From assembly GCA_937879875.1 (NCBI GenBank), contig CALFMN010000260.1:1-19757 (forward strand): 19,757 bases of DNA, read 5' to 3'. The first letter of the stretch is position 1, and the number at the start of each line of letters is the position of its first letter. The notes under the pieces were generated by a model. The model was given only the letters and a program-made list of their open reading frames with translations, had not been told where the DNA came from and did no database searches. Both the position numbers and the translations under genes were made by a program. Shown piece by piece: positions 7,766 through 13,937 of this stretch. This DNA is from an uncultured Chloroflexota bacterium. GTDB lineage: Bacteria > Chloroflexota > Dehalococcoidia > CAUJGQ01.

Positions 7766-7834
7766 TCTCCCCTCTCAATCAGAGATCGCGCTCCGCGCGA
7801 TGGAAAGACATGGAGAGGGGCCGGGGGTGAGATC
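7766..7834 (+). repeat. Nested inverted-repeat element before gnd that supplies its RBS
   Basis: Outer arms are CCCCTCTC (7769-7776) and GAGAGGGG (7813-7820). Inside is a perfect hairpin ATCGCGC (7785-7791) / GCGCGAT (7795-7801) with loop TCC. The right flank CCGGGGGTGAGA (7821-7832) is the end found in many CCCTCTCC/GGGAGAGG repeats, and its GGGGGTGAG is the only Shine-Dalgarno-like sequence for the gnd ATG at 7837. Confidence 0.55.
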
Positions 7835-7836
7835 CG

Positions 7837-8733
7837 ATGCAACTCGGGATGGTCGGTCTGGGCCGTATGGGCTTCAACATGACCGAGCGGCTGATCCTCG
7901 GCGGGCACCAGCTCGTCGTCTACGACCGCAACCCGGACACGGTGCAGTCGGCGGTGGACAAGGGCGCGAAGGGCGCCGCATCGCTCAAAGAGCTGGTCGG
8001 GGCGCTCTCGCAGCCGCGGGCGGTCTGGATCATGGTGCCCGCCGGCGCGCCCGTGGACCAGACGATCGACGAGCTGCTGCCGCTGATGAACAAGGACGAC
8101 GTGATCGTCGACGGCGGCAACTCGATGTACAAAGACACGAAGGCGCGCGGCGAGCGCGTCTCCGCCGCCGGGCTGCACTACCAGGACTGCGGCACCAGCG
8201 GCGGCATCTGGGGACTCAAGAACGGCTACTGCCTGATGATCGGCGGCGAGAGGCCGATCTACGACCGGATCGAGCCGATCTACAAGACGCTGGCGCCGGA
8301 GAACGGCTACGACTACATGGGGCCGAGCGGCGCCGGCCACTTCGTTAAGATGGTGCACAACGGCATCGAGTACGGCATGCTCCAGGCCTACGGCGAGGGT
8401 TTCGAGATCATGCACGCTTCGGAGTACGACCTCGACCTGCACCGCATCTCGCAGATCTGGCAGCACGGCAGCGTCGTGCGCTCGTGGCTTTTGGAGTTGG
8501 CCGAGCTGGCTTTCGCCAAAGAGCCGGACCTCAAATCCGTGCGCGGCTACGTGGACGACTCGGGCGAAGGCCGCTGGACGGTCCAAGAAGCGATCGACAA
8601 GAGCGTGCCCGCGCCGGTGATCACCCTTTCGCTGCTGGCGCGCTTCGCCTCGCGGCAGGAAGAATCGTTCGGCGCGCAGGTGATCGCCGCCCTGCGCAAC
8701 GAGTTCGGCGGCCACGCGATTCACCGCGAATAA
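7837..8733 (+). CDS. gnd: 6-phosphogluconate dehydrogenase, decarboxylating, short form
   Basis: Oxidises 6-phosphogluconate to ribulose-5-phosphate and CO2. At 298 residues it belongs to the short (about 300 aa) GndA-like class, not the 470-residue E. coli form. Seen: Rossmann motif GLGRMG (7-12); the end of beta-2 as VVYDRN (27-32); VDGGNS in the cofactor/substrate region; DCGTSGGIWGL; and the catalytic-lysine helix GAGHFVKMVHNGIEYGM with K171. A Tyr-Asp-Arg-Asn turn after beta-2 (D30), rather than Asn-Arg-Ser/Thr, is the pattern associated with NAD+ preference in this family, so NADH rather than NADPH may be the product; that is inference. Its RBS seems to come from the end of an upstream repeat. 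It is third in the operon, 90 bases ahead of zwf. Confidence 0.93.
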   Translation: MQLGMVGLGRMGFNMTERLILGGHQLVVYDRNPDTVQSAVDKGAKGAASLKELVGALSQPRAVWIMVPAGAPVDQTIDELLPLMNKDDVIVDGGNSMYKDTKARGERVSAAGLHYQDCGTSGGIWGLKNGYCLMIGGERPIYDRIEPIYKTLAPENGYDYMGPSGAGHFVKMVHNGIEYGMLQAYGEGFEIMHASEYDLDLHRISQIWQHGSVVRSWLLELAELAFAKEPDLKSVRGYVDDSGEGRWTVQEAIDKSVPAPVITLSLLARFASRQEESFGAQVIAALRNEFGGHAIHRE

Positions 8734-8740
8734 GGGGGAA

Positions 8741-8821
8741 GGAAATAGGATGAAGAAAATAGGAAATAGTTGGGTTTCGCGTCTTTCCCCTATTTCCTAT
8801 TTCCTCGTTCCTATTTCCTCG
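8741..8821. repeat. Inverted pair of four-heptad TATTTCC arrays abutting zwf
   Basis: The right array consists of TATTTCC (8791-8797), TATTTCC (8798-8804), TCGTTCC (8805-8811), TATTTCC (8812-8818) and TCG (8819-8821). The left array (8741-8769), read on the minus strand, has the same plan: TATTTCC, TATTTTC, TTCATCC, TATTTCC. The two arms would pair across a 21-base loop. The array ends 2 bases before the zwf ATG at 8824. Confidence 0.85.
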
Positions 8822-8823
8822 TA

Positions 8824-10389
8824 ATGACGACACGTACAGCCGAACGCCGGCCGCGCCAGCCGCGAGCCAACCCGCTGCGCGAGGGGCAGCAACGCCAGCG
8901 CACCGCGCCGCCCGCGACGATGGTGATCTTCGGCGCCTCCGGCGACCTGACCAAGCGCAAGCTGGTGCCGGCGCTCTACAACCTCGCGCTGGAGCACGCG
9001 ATTCCCGGCGAGTTCACCGTCGTCGGCGTCTCGCGCAGCGCGATGAGCGACGCGCAGTTCCGCGACGCCATGCGCGAGGGCGTGGACGAGTTTTCGCGCA
9101 CGGGCAAGGCCAAGCCCGCGGTCTGGGACGGCTTCGCCCAGGGTATGTACTACATCCCCGGCAACACCAAAGACCCGGATACCTTCCACAAGCTCAAGGC
9201 CGAGCTGGATAAGCTTGACAAGCAGCGCGGCGCCAGCGGCAACCGCATCTTCTACCTCTCCACGCCGCCCGGCATCTTCGGCGAGATCATCGAGGGGTTG
9301 GGCGTCTCCGGCCTGAACAAGCAAGATCAAGGCTTCTCACGCATCATCATCGAGAAGCCGTTCGGCCGCGACTACGAAACCGCGCGGGCGCTGAACGAAG
9401 AGATCGCGGGCTGCTTCGACGAGAGCCAGGTCTACCGCATCGACCATTATCTCGGCAAAGAGACCGTTCAGAACCTGATGGTGCTGCGCTTCGCCAACGG
9501 CATCTTCGAGCCGGTCTGGAACCGTCGCTACATCGACCACGTGCAGGTCACAGTGGCGGAGAGCATCGGCATCGAAGGCCGCGGCGGCTATTACGAAACC
9601 TCCGGCGCTCTGCGCGACATGCTGCAAAACCACCTGATGCAGTTGATGACGCTGGTCGCGATGGAGCCGCCCGCCCGTATCGACGCCGACGGCGTGCGCG
9701 ACGAGAAAGTCAAAGTCCTGCGCTCGATCCGGCCGCTCTGCAACGGCGGCAAGGTGGGCAACGTGGTGCGCGGGCAGTACGGCCCCGGCTGGGTAGAGGG
9801 CAAAGAGGCCGAGGGCTACCGCGAGGAGCAGGGCGTCTCGTCCTCGTCCTCGGTCGAGACATACGTCGCGGCGAAGCTCTCAGTGGACAACTGGCGCTGG
9901 GCCGACGTGCCCTTCTATCTGCGCACGGGCAAGCGCCTGCCGCGCCGGGTCAGCGAGATCGCGGTGCAGTTCAAGCAGGCGCCGCACCTCGCCTTCGCCA
10001 GCCAGGCGGTGACGCAGTTCCGCCCGAACGTGCTGGCGCTGCGCATCCAGCCGGACGAGGGCATGTCGCTGACGATCGGCGCCAAAGTGCCCGGCTCGCA
10101 GATGCAGATCCGCTCGGTGAACATGGATTTTGCCTACGGCGCTTCCTTCCTCACCGACCCGCCGGAGGCGTATGAGCGGCTGCTGCTCGACTGCATGCTG
10201 GGCGACCAGACGCTGTTCAAGCGCCGCGACGAGGTCGAAGAGGGCTGGAAGATGTTCGACTGCGCACTCGACGCCTGGGAGCACGAGGAGGAGAAGCCTA
10301 ACTTTCCCAACTACGAAGCCGGCACCTGGGGTCCGCGCGACGCCGACCGCCTGATCGAACGCGACGGCCGCCGCTGGCGGACGCCGTGA
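8824..10389 (+). CDS. zwf: Glucose-6-phosphate 1-dehydrogenase
   Basis: Oxidises glucose-6-phosphate to 6-phosphogluconolactone, the entry step of the oxidative pentose phosphate pathway. It has 521 residues from ATG 8824. Seen: nucleotide motif GASGDLTKRK (37-46); an Arg-Ser pair after the next strand (VVGVSRSAM), fitting NADP+; RIDHYLGKE with the catalytic His (DHYLGKE 207-213); VAESIGIEGRGGYYE; and the late substrate region YLRTGKRLP. The N-terminus is basic and disordered (about 30 residues). The start is awkward. ATG 8824 has no Shine-Dalgarno; the bases before it are the pyrimidine-rich heptad array. A TTG at 8770, preceded by AGGAAA from the left array, would add 18 repeat-encoded residues (MGFASFPYFLFPRSYFLV). 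I prefer 8824. opcA follows 88 bases later. Confidence 0.94.
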   Translation: MTTRTAERRPRQPRANPLREGQQRQRTAPPATMVIFGASGDLTKRKLVPALYNLALEHAIPGEFTVVGVSRSAMSDAQFRDAMREGVDEFSRTGKAKPAVWDGFAQGMYYIPGNTKDPDTFHKLKAELDKLDKQRGASGNRIFYLSTPPGIFGEIIEGLGVSGLNKQDQGFSRIIIEKPFGRDYETARALNEEIAGCFDESQVYRIDHYLGKETVQNLMVLRFANGIFEPVWNRRYIDHVQVTVAESIGIEGRGGYYETSGALRDMLQNHLMQLMTLVAMEPPARIDADGVRDEKVKVLRSIRPLCNGGKVGNVVRGQYGPGWVEGKEAEGYREEQGVSSSSSVETYVAAKLSVDNWRWADVPFYLRTGKRLPRRVSEIAVQFKQAPHLAFASQAVTQFRPNVLALRIQPDEGMSLTIGAKVPGSQMQIRSVNMDFAYGASFLTDPPEAYERLLLDCMLGDQTLFKRRDEVEEGWKMFDCALDAWEHEEEKPNFPNYEAGTWGPRDADRLIERDGRRWRTP

Positions 10390-10460
10390 GGAACGAGGAA
10401 ATAGAGGGCTGCATCGCCCTCCTCGTTTCTATTTCCTATTTCCTGATTCCTATTTCCTCG
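10388..10460. repeat. Heptad array with partial inverted arm between zwf and opcA
   Basis: The units are TATTTCC (10430-10436), TATTTCC (10437-10443), TGATTCC (10444-10450), TATTTCC (10451-10457) and TCG (10458-10460), the same four-unit plan as before zwf. A shorter opposite arm, GAGGAACGAGGAAATAGAGG (10388-10407), overlaps the zwf stop codon, and GGGCTGCATCGCCC makes a small hairpin between them. Confidence 0.85.
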
Positions 10461-10477
10461 TGCGAAGAGGCCAGATC

Positions 10478-11689
10478 GTGACGACGAGTCAGACCGCGAT
10501 CTCTAGCGATGGCCGCGAGCCGGCGCTCGAAGGCTTCTGGCAGGCCGAGGCCAGCGATGTGCCGGGCATCGAGAAGGCGCTGACGACGCTGCGCAAGCAG
10601 TATGCCAGCCCTGCTGCCGCGCGCGAGGGCCAGGCCGGCACGCGCAACAGCGTCGCCAACCTCGTAATCTATGCCGGCTCGGAAGACGATGCCGCGCGGG
10701 CGACGGCGGCGATGACCGAGCTGGCCGGGCGCCATCCGTCGCGCACGATCCTGCTGATCGCGGATCTGGCGCCCGGCTCGCCCGACGTCAACGCCAGCGT
10801 CTCCGCGAGCTGCCGCCTCGCCAGCGGCCGGCGCATCTGCTACGAGGAGATCCGCCTGCGCGCCGCCGGCGCCTCTGGCCCGCACCTGCGCAGCATCGTC
10901 GATCCGCTGCTGATCTCCGATCTGCCCGTCTTCCTCTGGTGGACGGGCGACCCGCCCTTCAGGCACGACGCCTTTCTGGCGCTGGCACGGCTGAGCAGCC
11001 GCGTGCTGATCGACTCCGGCAGCTTCCGTACTCCCGCGGCCACGCTGCAGCGCCTTGGCCGCTTCATGGAAGACGACGCGATCGACGTGCCCGTGGGCGA
11101 TCTGAACTGGAATCGCCTCGCGCCGTGGCGCGAAGTGCTGGCTCAGCTCTGCGATCCGCCGGCGGTGAGCGAGTTGCTGCCACACCTCCGCCGGCTGCGC
11201 ATCGAGCGGGCGGTGGGCGCCGAGGGCGGCGTTGCCCCCGTGGCGCAGTCGCTGCTGCTGGCGGGCTGGTTGGCGTCGCGCCTTGATTGGGAGCCCGGTC
11301 GCGCGGCGGAGCAGACCTTCTCCGGCGCCTATCGTCTGCGCCTGCGCTCGGGCGGCCGCGATCTCGTCGTCGAGCTGCGCGGCCGGCTGGCGGCCAGCGC
11401 CCGGCCCGGCGAGGTGCAGGCCCTGGCGCTCGAAGCGGATGAGGATCAGCACCGCATCGCTCTGGAGATGTCGCGTCCGGGCGAGCAGGAGCAGGCTGCA
11501 ACGAGCGTCAGCATCGACGGCGCCGCGCCGGCCGAGCGCAGCGTGCGCCTGCCCGTGCTCTCCGACGCCGAGCTGCTTGGCGATGAGATCGACCGGCTCG
11601 ACGCCGACCGCGTCTTCGAGGACGCGGCCGAGATGGCCGGCCGCCTCGCCGCATTGCTGCCCGCGAACGCCGACGAGGGGCTGGCGTGA
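10478..11689 (+). CDS. opcA: OpcA, glucose-6-phosphate dehydrogenase assembly/activator protein
   Basis: A partner protein of Zwf known from cyanobacteria and actinobacteria, where it promotes assembly or activity of glucose-6-phosphate dehydrogenase. It has 403 residues from GTG 10478. Recognised from its length, the order zwf-opcA-pgl, and the family hallmark LLISDLPVFLWWTGDPPF near the middle, with an N-terminal region containing NLVIYAGSEDDA and HPSRTILLIAD. GTG 10478 is preferred over GTG 10460 because GAAGAGG (10464-10470) is spaced 7 bases before it, and 10460 sits on the last base of a repeat. Two cysteines or more would be needed for thioredoxin control as proposed in cyanobacteria. 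C113 region (SASCRLASGRRICYEE) has two, but whether they are the regulatory pair is unknown. Its stop overlaps the pgl start. Confidence 0.92.
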   Translation: MTTSQTAISSDGREPALEGFWQAEASDVPGIEKALTTLRKQYASPAAAREGQAGTRNSVANLVIYAGSEDDAARATAAMTELAGRHPSRTILLIADLAPGSPDVNASVSASCRLASGRRICYEEIRLRAAGASGPHLRSIVDPLLISDLPVFLWWTGDPPFRHDAFLALARLSSRVLIDSGSFRTPAATLQRLGRFMEDDAIDVPVGDLNWNRLAPWREVLAQLCDPPAVSELLPHLRRLRIERAVGAEGGVAPVAQSLLLAGWLASRLDWEPGRAAEQTFSGAYRLRLRSGGRDLVVELRGRLAASARPGEVQALALEADEDQHRIALEMSRPGEQEQAATSVSIDGAAPAERSVRLPVLSDAELLGDEIDRLDADRVFEDAAEMAGRLAALLPANADEGLA

Positions 11690-12441
11690 GCGAGAGCGAA
11701 CTGTGCGTCTTCAACGACGCGGCCGAGATGGCCGAAGCAGGCGCCGAGTTGTTTGTGCGACTCGCCGCAGAGGCGCAGGCGGCGGGCCGGACGTTCAGCG
11801 TCGCGCTCTCCGGCGGCTCGACGCCGCGGACGTTGTTCTCGCTGCTGGCGAGCGAGGCGTGGCGCAGCCGCGTGAACTGGGCGAACATCGCGATCTTCTG
11901 GAGCGACGAGCGCGCCGTGCCGCCCGACGATCTGCAGAGCAACTACCGTATGGCCAAAGAAGCGTTGCTCGATCACGTCGCCGTGCCGCCGGAGCGCGTG
12001 CACCGCATGCCCGCCGAGCGGACGCCGCTCGTCACCGTGGCCGACGCCTATGCCGCCGAGATTCGCCATACACTCGGCGTCGGCCGGGCGCGCACGCCGC
12101 GGCTCGAGCTCGTCATGCTCGGCATGGGGCCGGACGGCCACACGGCCTCGCTCTTCCCGGAGACGACGGCCCTGGAGGACCGGCATCGCCTCGTCGCCGC
12201 CAACCACGTGCCGAAGCTCGGCGCCGACCGGCTCACCTTCACGCCGAAGCTGATCAACGCCGCCGCGCACGTGCTCTTCCTCATCGCCGGCGAAGACAAA
12301 GCCGCAGCGCTGCGCGAAGTGCTCGAAGGCGACCGCCGGCCGTCGCTCTATCCGGCGCAACTGGTGGGACCGGAGAATGGCACGCTGCACTGGTACGCGG
12401 ACAAGGCCGCGGCGGCACGGCTGGCGGTGCGGCCCTCGTAG
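11686..12441 (+). CDS. pgl: 6-phosphogluconolactonase
   Basis: Hydrolyses 6-phosphogluconolactone to 6-phosphogluconate, linking Zwf to Gnd. It has 251 residues, normal for the DevB/NagB-like family. Seen: ALSGGSTPRTLFSLL (phosphate-binding, about 43-57); IFWSDERAVPPDDLQSNYRM, typical of the family; LELVMLGMGPDGHTASLFP (about 140-158) with the catalytic-loop GPDGH; and a C-terminal helix ending AARLAVRPS. It begins at GTG 11686, overlapping the opcA TGA (GTGA), so the two are translationally coupled. It is the last gene of the operon; a long inverted-repeat element starts 20 bases after its stop. With gnd already upstream, the whole oxidative branch is encoded here. Confidence 0.94.
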   Translation: MSESELCVFNDAAEMAEAGAELFVRLAAEAQAAGRTFSVALSGGSTPRTLFSLLASEAWRSRVNWANIAIFWSDERAVPPDDLQSNYRMAKEALLDHVAVPPERVHRMPAERTPLVTVADAYAAEIRHTLGVGRARTPRLELVMLGMGPDGHTASLFPETTALEDRHRLVAANHVPKLGADRLTFTPKLINAAAHVLFLIAGEDKAAALREVLEGDRRPSLYPAQLVGPENGTLHWYADKAAAARLAVRPS

Positions 12442-12460
12442 CTGTCAACGCCTCGCGGCG

Positions 12461-12633
12461 TTCGGCCCTCTATCCCCCACCCCTTTCCCCCAATCCTGGC
12501 GGGAAAGGGGCGATCCCGGGTTGGAGCGATCCGATACTGGGCAGGGTTAACCGTTAATCGATCGGATCGCCCGCCTCACGATCGCCCCTCGCCCAGGATT
12601 GGGAGAGGGGAGGGGGTGAGGGCGAGGGCCGAA
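12461..12633. mobile_element. MITE-like element copy 2 (long terminal inverted repeats)
   Basis: A 173-bp element with arms 12461-12516 and 12580-12633, starting TTCGGCCCTC and ending GAGGGCCGAA. Both arms contain the CCCAATCCTGG / CCAGGATTGGG block seen in copy 1 (2349-2522), and the core again has GGTTAACC. Size, arms and core agree between copies. It lies at the 3' end of the pentose-phosphate operon, while copy 1 lies at its 5' side, so the two copies bracket the operon about 10 kb apart. Confidence 0.78.
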
Positions 12634-12655
12634 GGCTGCGCCGCCCGATCTACGC

Positions 12656-12661
12656 TACACT
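12656..12661 (+). promoter_or_regulatory. Possible -10 box (TACACT) for the gene at 12706
   Basis: TACACT lies just after element copy 2 and 45 bases before the start codon. The same hexamer forms the better-supported promoter at 15183-15191. No -35 at the proper distance is evident, so support is weak. Confidence 0.3.
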
Positions 12662-12705
12662 CGGCTGCGGACGCGCCGTGCCAGGGCGGCGCGAGGAGGC
12701 CGCGC

Positions 12706-13251
12706 ATGCCCCGTGTGCCCTACCGCGATCGCGACGACGTGCCCGACGACATTGCGCAGATCATGGACCGCCAACAGGCCGACCGTGGCTACGTGCTCAA
12801 CCTCTATCGCGCCCTCGCCAATTCGCCGGGCCTGCTGCGCGGCTTCGGTGGGCTCGGGGGCTACCTGCGCAACGGATCGAAGCTCGACCCGGCCCTGCGC
12901 GAGCTGGCGATCCTGACCGTCGGCCGGCTGGCGAGCGCGCCGTACGAGTTCGAGCACCACGTCGAGTGGGCGACGAAGGCCGGTATCAGCGCCGAGCAGA
13001 TCGCGGCACTGAGCGAGTGGGCCTCTTCACCGCTGTTCGACGAGCGCCAGCGCGCGGTGCTGCGCTACGCCTGGCAGGCGACGGAGCAGGTGCGCGTGGC
13101 GGACGGCGTGGTGGAAGCCGTGAAGCAGTTCATGGACGACGAGGAGTTTACCGATCTGGTCGCGGTCGTCGCCTTCTACAACATGGTCGTGCGCGTGCTG
13201 GAGCCACTGCAGATCACGCTGGAAGAGGCGTTCCTGACGAAGGCGCGATAG
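12706..13251 (+). CDS. Carboxymuconolactone decarboxylase (CMD/AhpD-like) family protein
   Basis: An all-helical CMD-fold protein, 181 residues from ATG 12706, which has AGGAGG (12694-12699) 6 bases before it; an upstream in-frame start at 12616 would lie in a repeat. Seen: ALRELAILTVGRL (about 63-75), then APYEFEHHVEWATKAGIS (78-95), the family block. The redox CxxC of true AhpD is absent; EFEHH (81-85) stands at that place, as in many CMD-family proteins of unknown substrate. So peroxidase-reductase activity is unlikely, and decarboxylase or hydrolase-like activity on a lactone is possible but unproven. It forms a tight pair with the prephenate-dehydratase-fold gene 17 bases downstream, which hints at a role with a small cyclic acid. 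No aromatic-degradation genes are nearby. Confidence 0.82.
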   Translation: MPRVPYRDRDDVPDDIAQIMDRQQADRGYVLNLYRALANSPGLLRGFGGLGGYLRNGSKLDPALRELAILTVGRLASAPYEFEHHVEWATKAGISAEQIAALSEWASSPLFDERQRAVLRYAWQATEQVRVADGVVEAVKQFMDDEEFTDLVAVVAFYNMVVRVLEPLQITLEEAFLTKAR

Positions 13252-13268
13252 CGCGAAAGGAACAGGCC

Positions 13269-13832
13269 ATGCGTGTTGGCTTTCTCGCGCCGGAGGGCAC
13301 GTTTACGTGGGAGACGACGATGCTGGTCGCGAAAGAGCGCGGCTGGCCCGCGGACACGGAGTTCGTGCCATATGCCAATGGCGACGAGGTGATCGCGGCG
13401 CTCGATCGCGGTGAGCTGGACTACGGCATGGTTGCCGGCGCCACCTCGCTCGCCGCCGAGTTCCCGCGCGTGCGCGAGCGCATCGGCGCGGCGGCAAACG
13501 TGCAGATCGTGGGCGAATGCCAACGCGTCTGCCACTACACGCTGATGGCGAAGCCAGGCGCGCGGCTGGACGGGATTCGCACGGTGCGCTCGGCACAGAA
13601 GGCGTTCGACGACTGCGCCGGCTGGCTGACGGCAAACCTGCCAGCGGCCCGTGCCGAGGCCAGCGCCAGCACCGGCGCGGGCGCCGCGATCGTCGCCGCG
13701 GCGTCGGACCTCACGCTGGCCGCGATCGCGCCGCCGGCCGCCGCGGTACGACACGGCCTTGAGCCGCTGGCCGAGAATATCGAGGACGACCCGCAGAACT
13801 GGACGCGCTGGCTGGTGCTTGGCCGGCGGTAA
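13269..13832 (+). CDS. Stand-alone prephenate-dehydratase-like domain protein (no ACT domain)
   Basis: A 187-residue protein with the prephenate dehydratase fold: N-terminal VGFLAPEGTFTWETTMLVA (3-21), DYGMVAGATS (51-60), HYTLMAKPG (89-97), ASTGAGAAIVAA (133-144), and the C-terminal DDPQNWTRWLVLG (173-185), which matches the NxTRF end of the family. It lacks the regulatory ACT domain of PheA (usual total about 280). Two usually conserved blocks are altered: the PIENS-type stretch reads AGATS and the SHPQAL-QC-type stretch reads SAQKAF-DC. It may therefore be a divergent dehydratase or a related enzyme. Bacilysin BacA-type prephenate decarboxylases are also ACT-less and about this size. The RBS AAAGGA is 8 bases or so before ATG. 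It is co-transcribed with the CMD gene and faces proB tail to tail. Confidence 0.72.
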   Translation: MRVGFLAPEGTFTWETTMLVAKERGWPADTEFVPYANGDEVIAALDRGELDYGMVAGATSLAAEFPRVRERIGAAANVQIVGECQRVCHYTLMAKPGARLDGIRTVRSAQKAFDDCAGWLTANLPAARAEASASTGAGAAIVAAASDLTLAAIAPPAAAVRHGLEPLAENIEDDPQNWTRWLVLGRR

Positions 13833-13863
13833 GGATGGTGCGGCCGGCCGCTCCGCTTCAAGC

Positions 13864-13933
13864 TGGTTTCCAAACTGACTCGTAAGGCAGATCTCGGGCG
13901 TCCCGCGGCGCCTCATCGCCAGTTTTGAAACCA
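13864..13933. terminator. Inverted repeat in the convergent gap, possible bidirectional terminator
   Basis: TGGTTTCCAAACTG (13864-13877) and CAGTTTTGAAACCA (13920-13933) are 14-base arms with one mismatch, 42 bases apart. They lie between the convergent ends of the prephenate-dehydratase-like gene and proB. The loop is long and there is no clean U-tract, so a terminator role is tentative. Confidence 0.4.
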
Positions 13934-13937
13934 TATC

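Noticed and set aside
6844..8724. Long minus-strand frame opposite tal-pgi/gnd (626 codons)
   Set aside because: It is a shadow of well-supported plus-strand genes, with no motif.
8741..8821. Heptad arrays as a CRISPR array
   Set aside because: Units are 7 bases with no spacers, and no cas genes are in the window.
12616..12705. N-terminal extension of the CMD-family protein from the start at 12616
   Set aside because: The extra 30 residues would be encoded partly by element copy 2, and a perfect AGGAGG serves the ATG at 12706.
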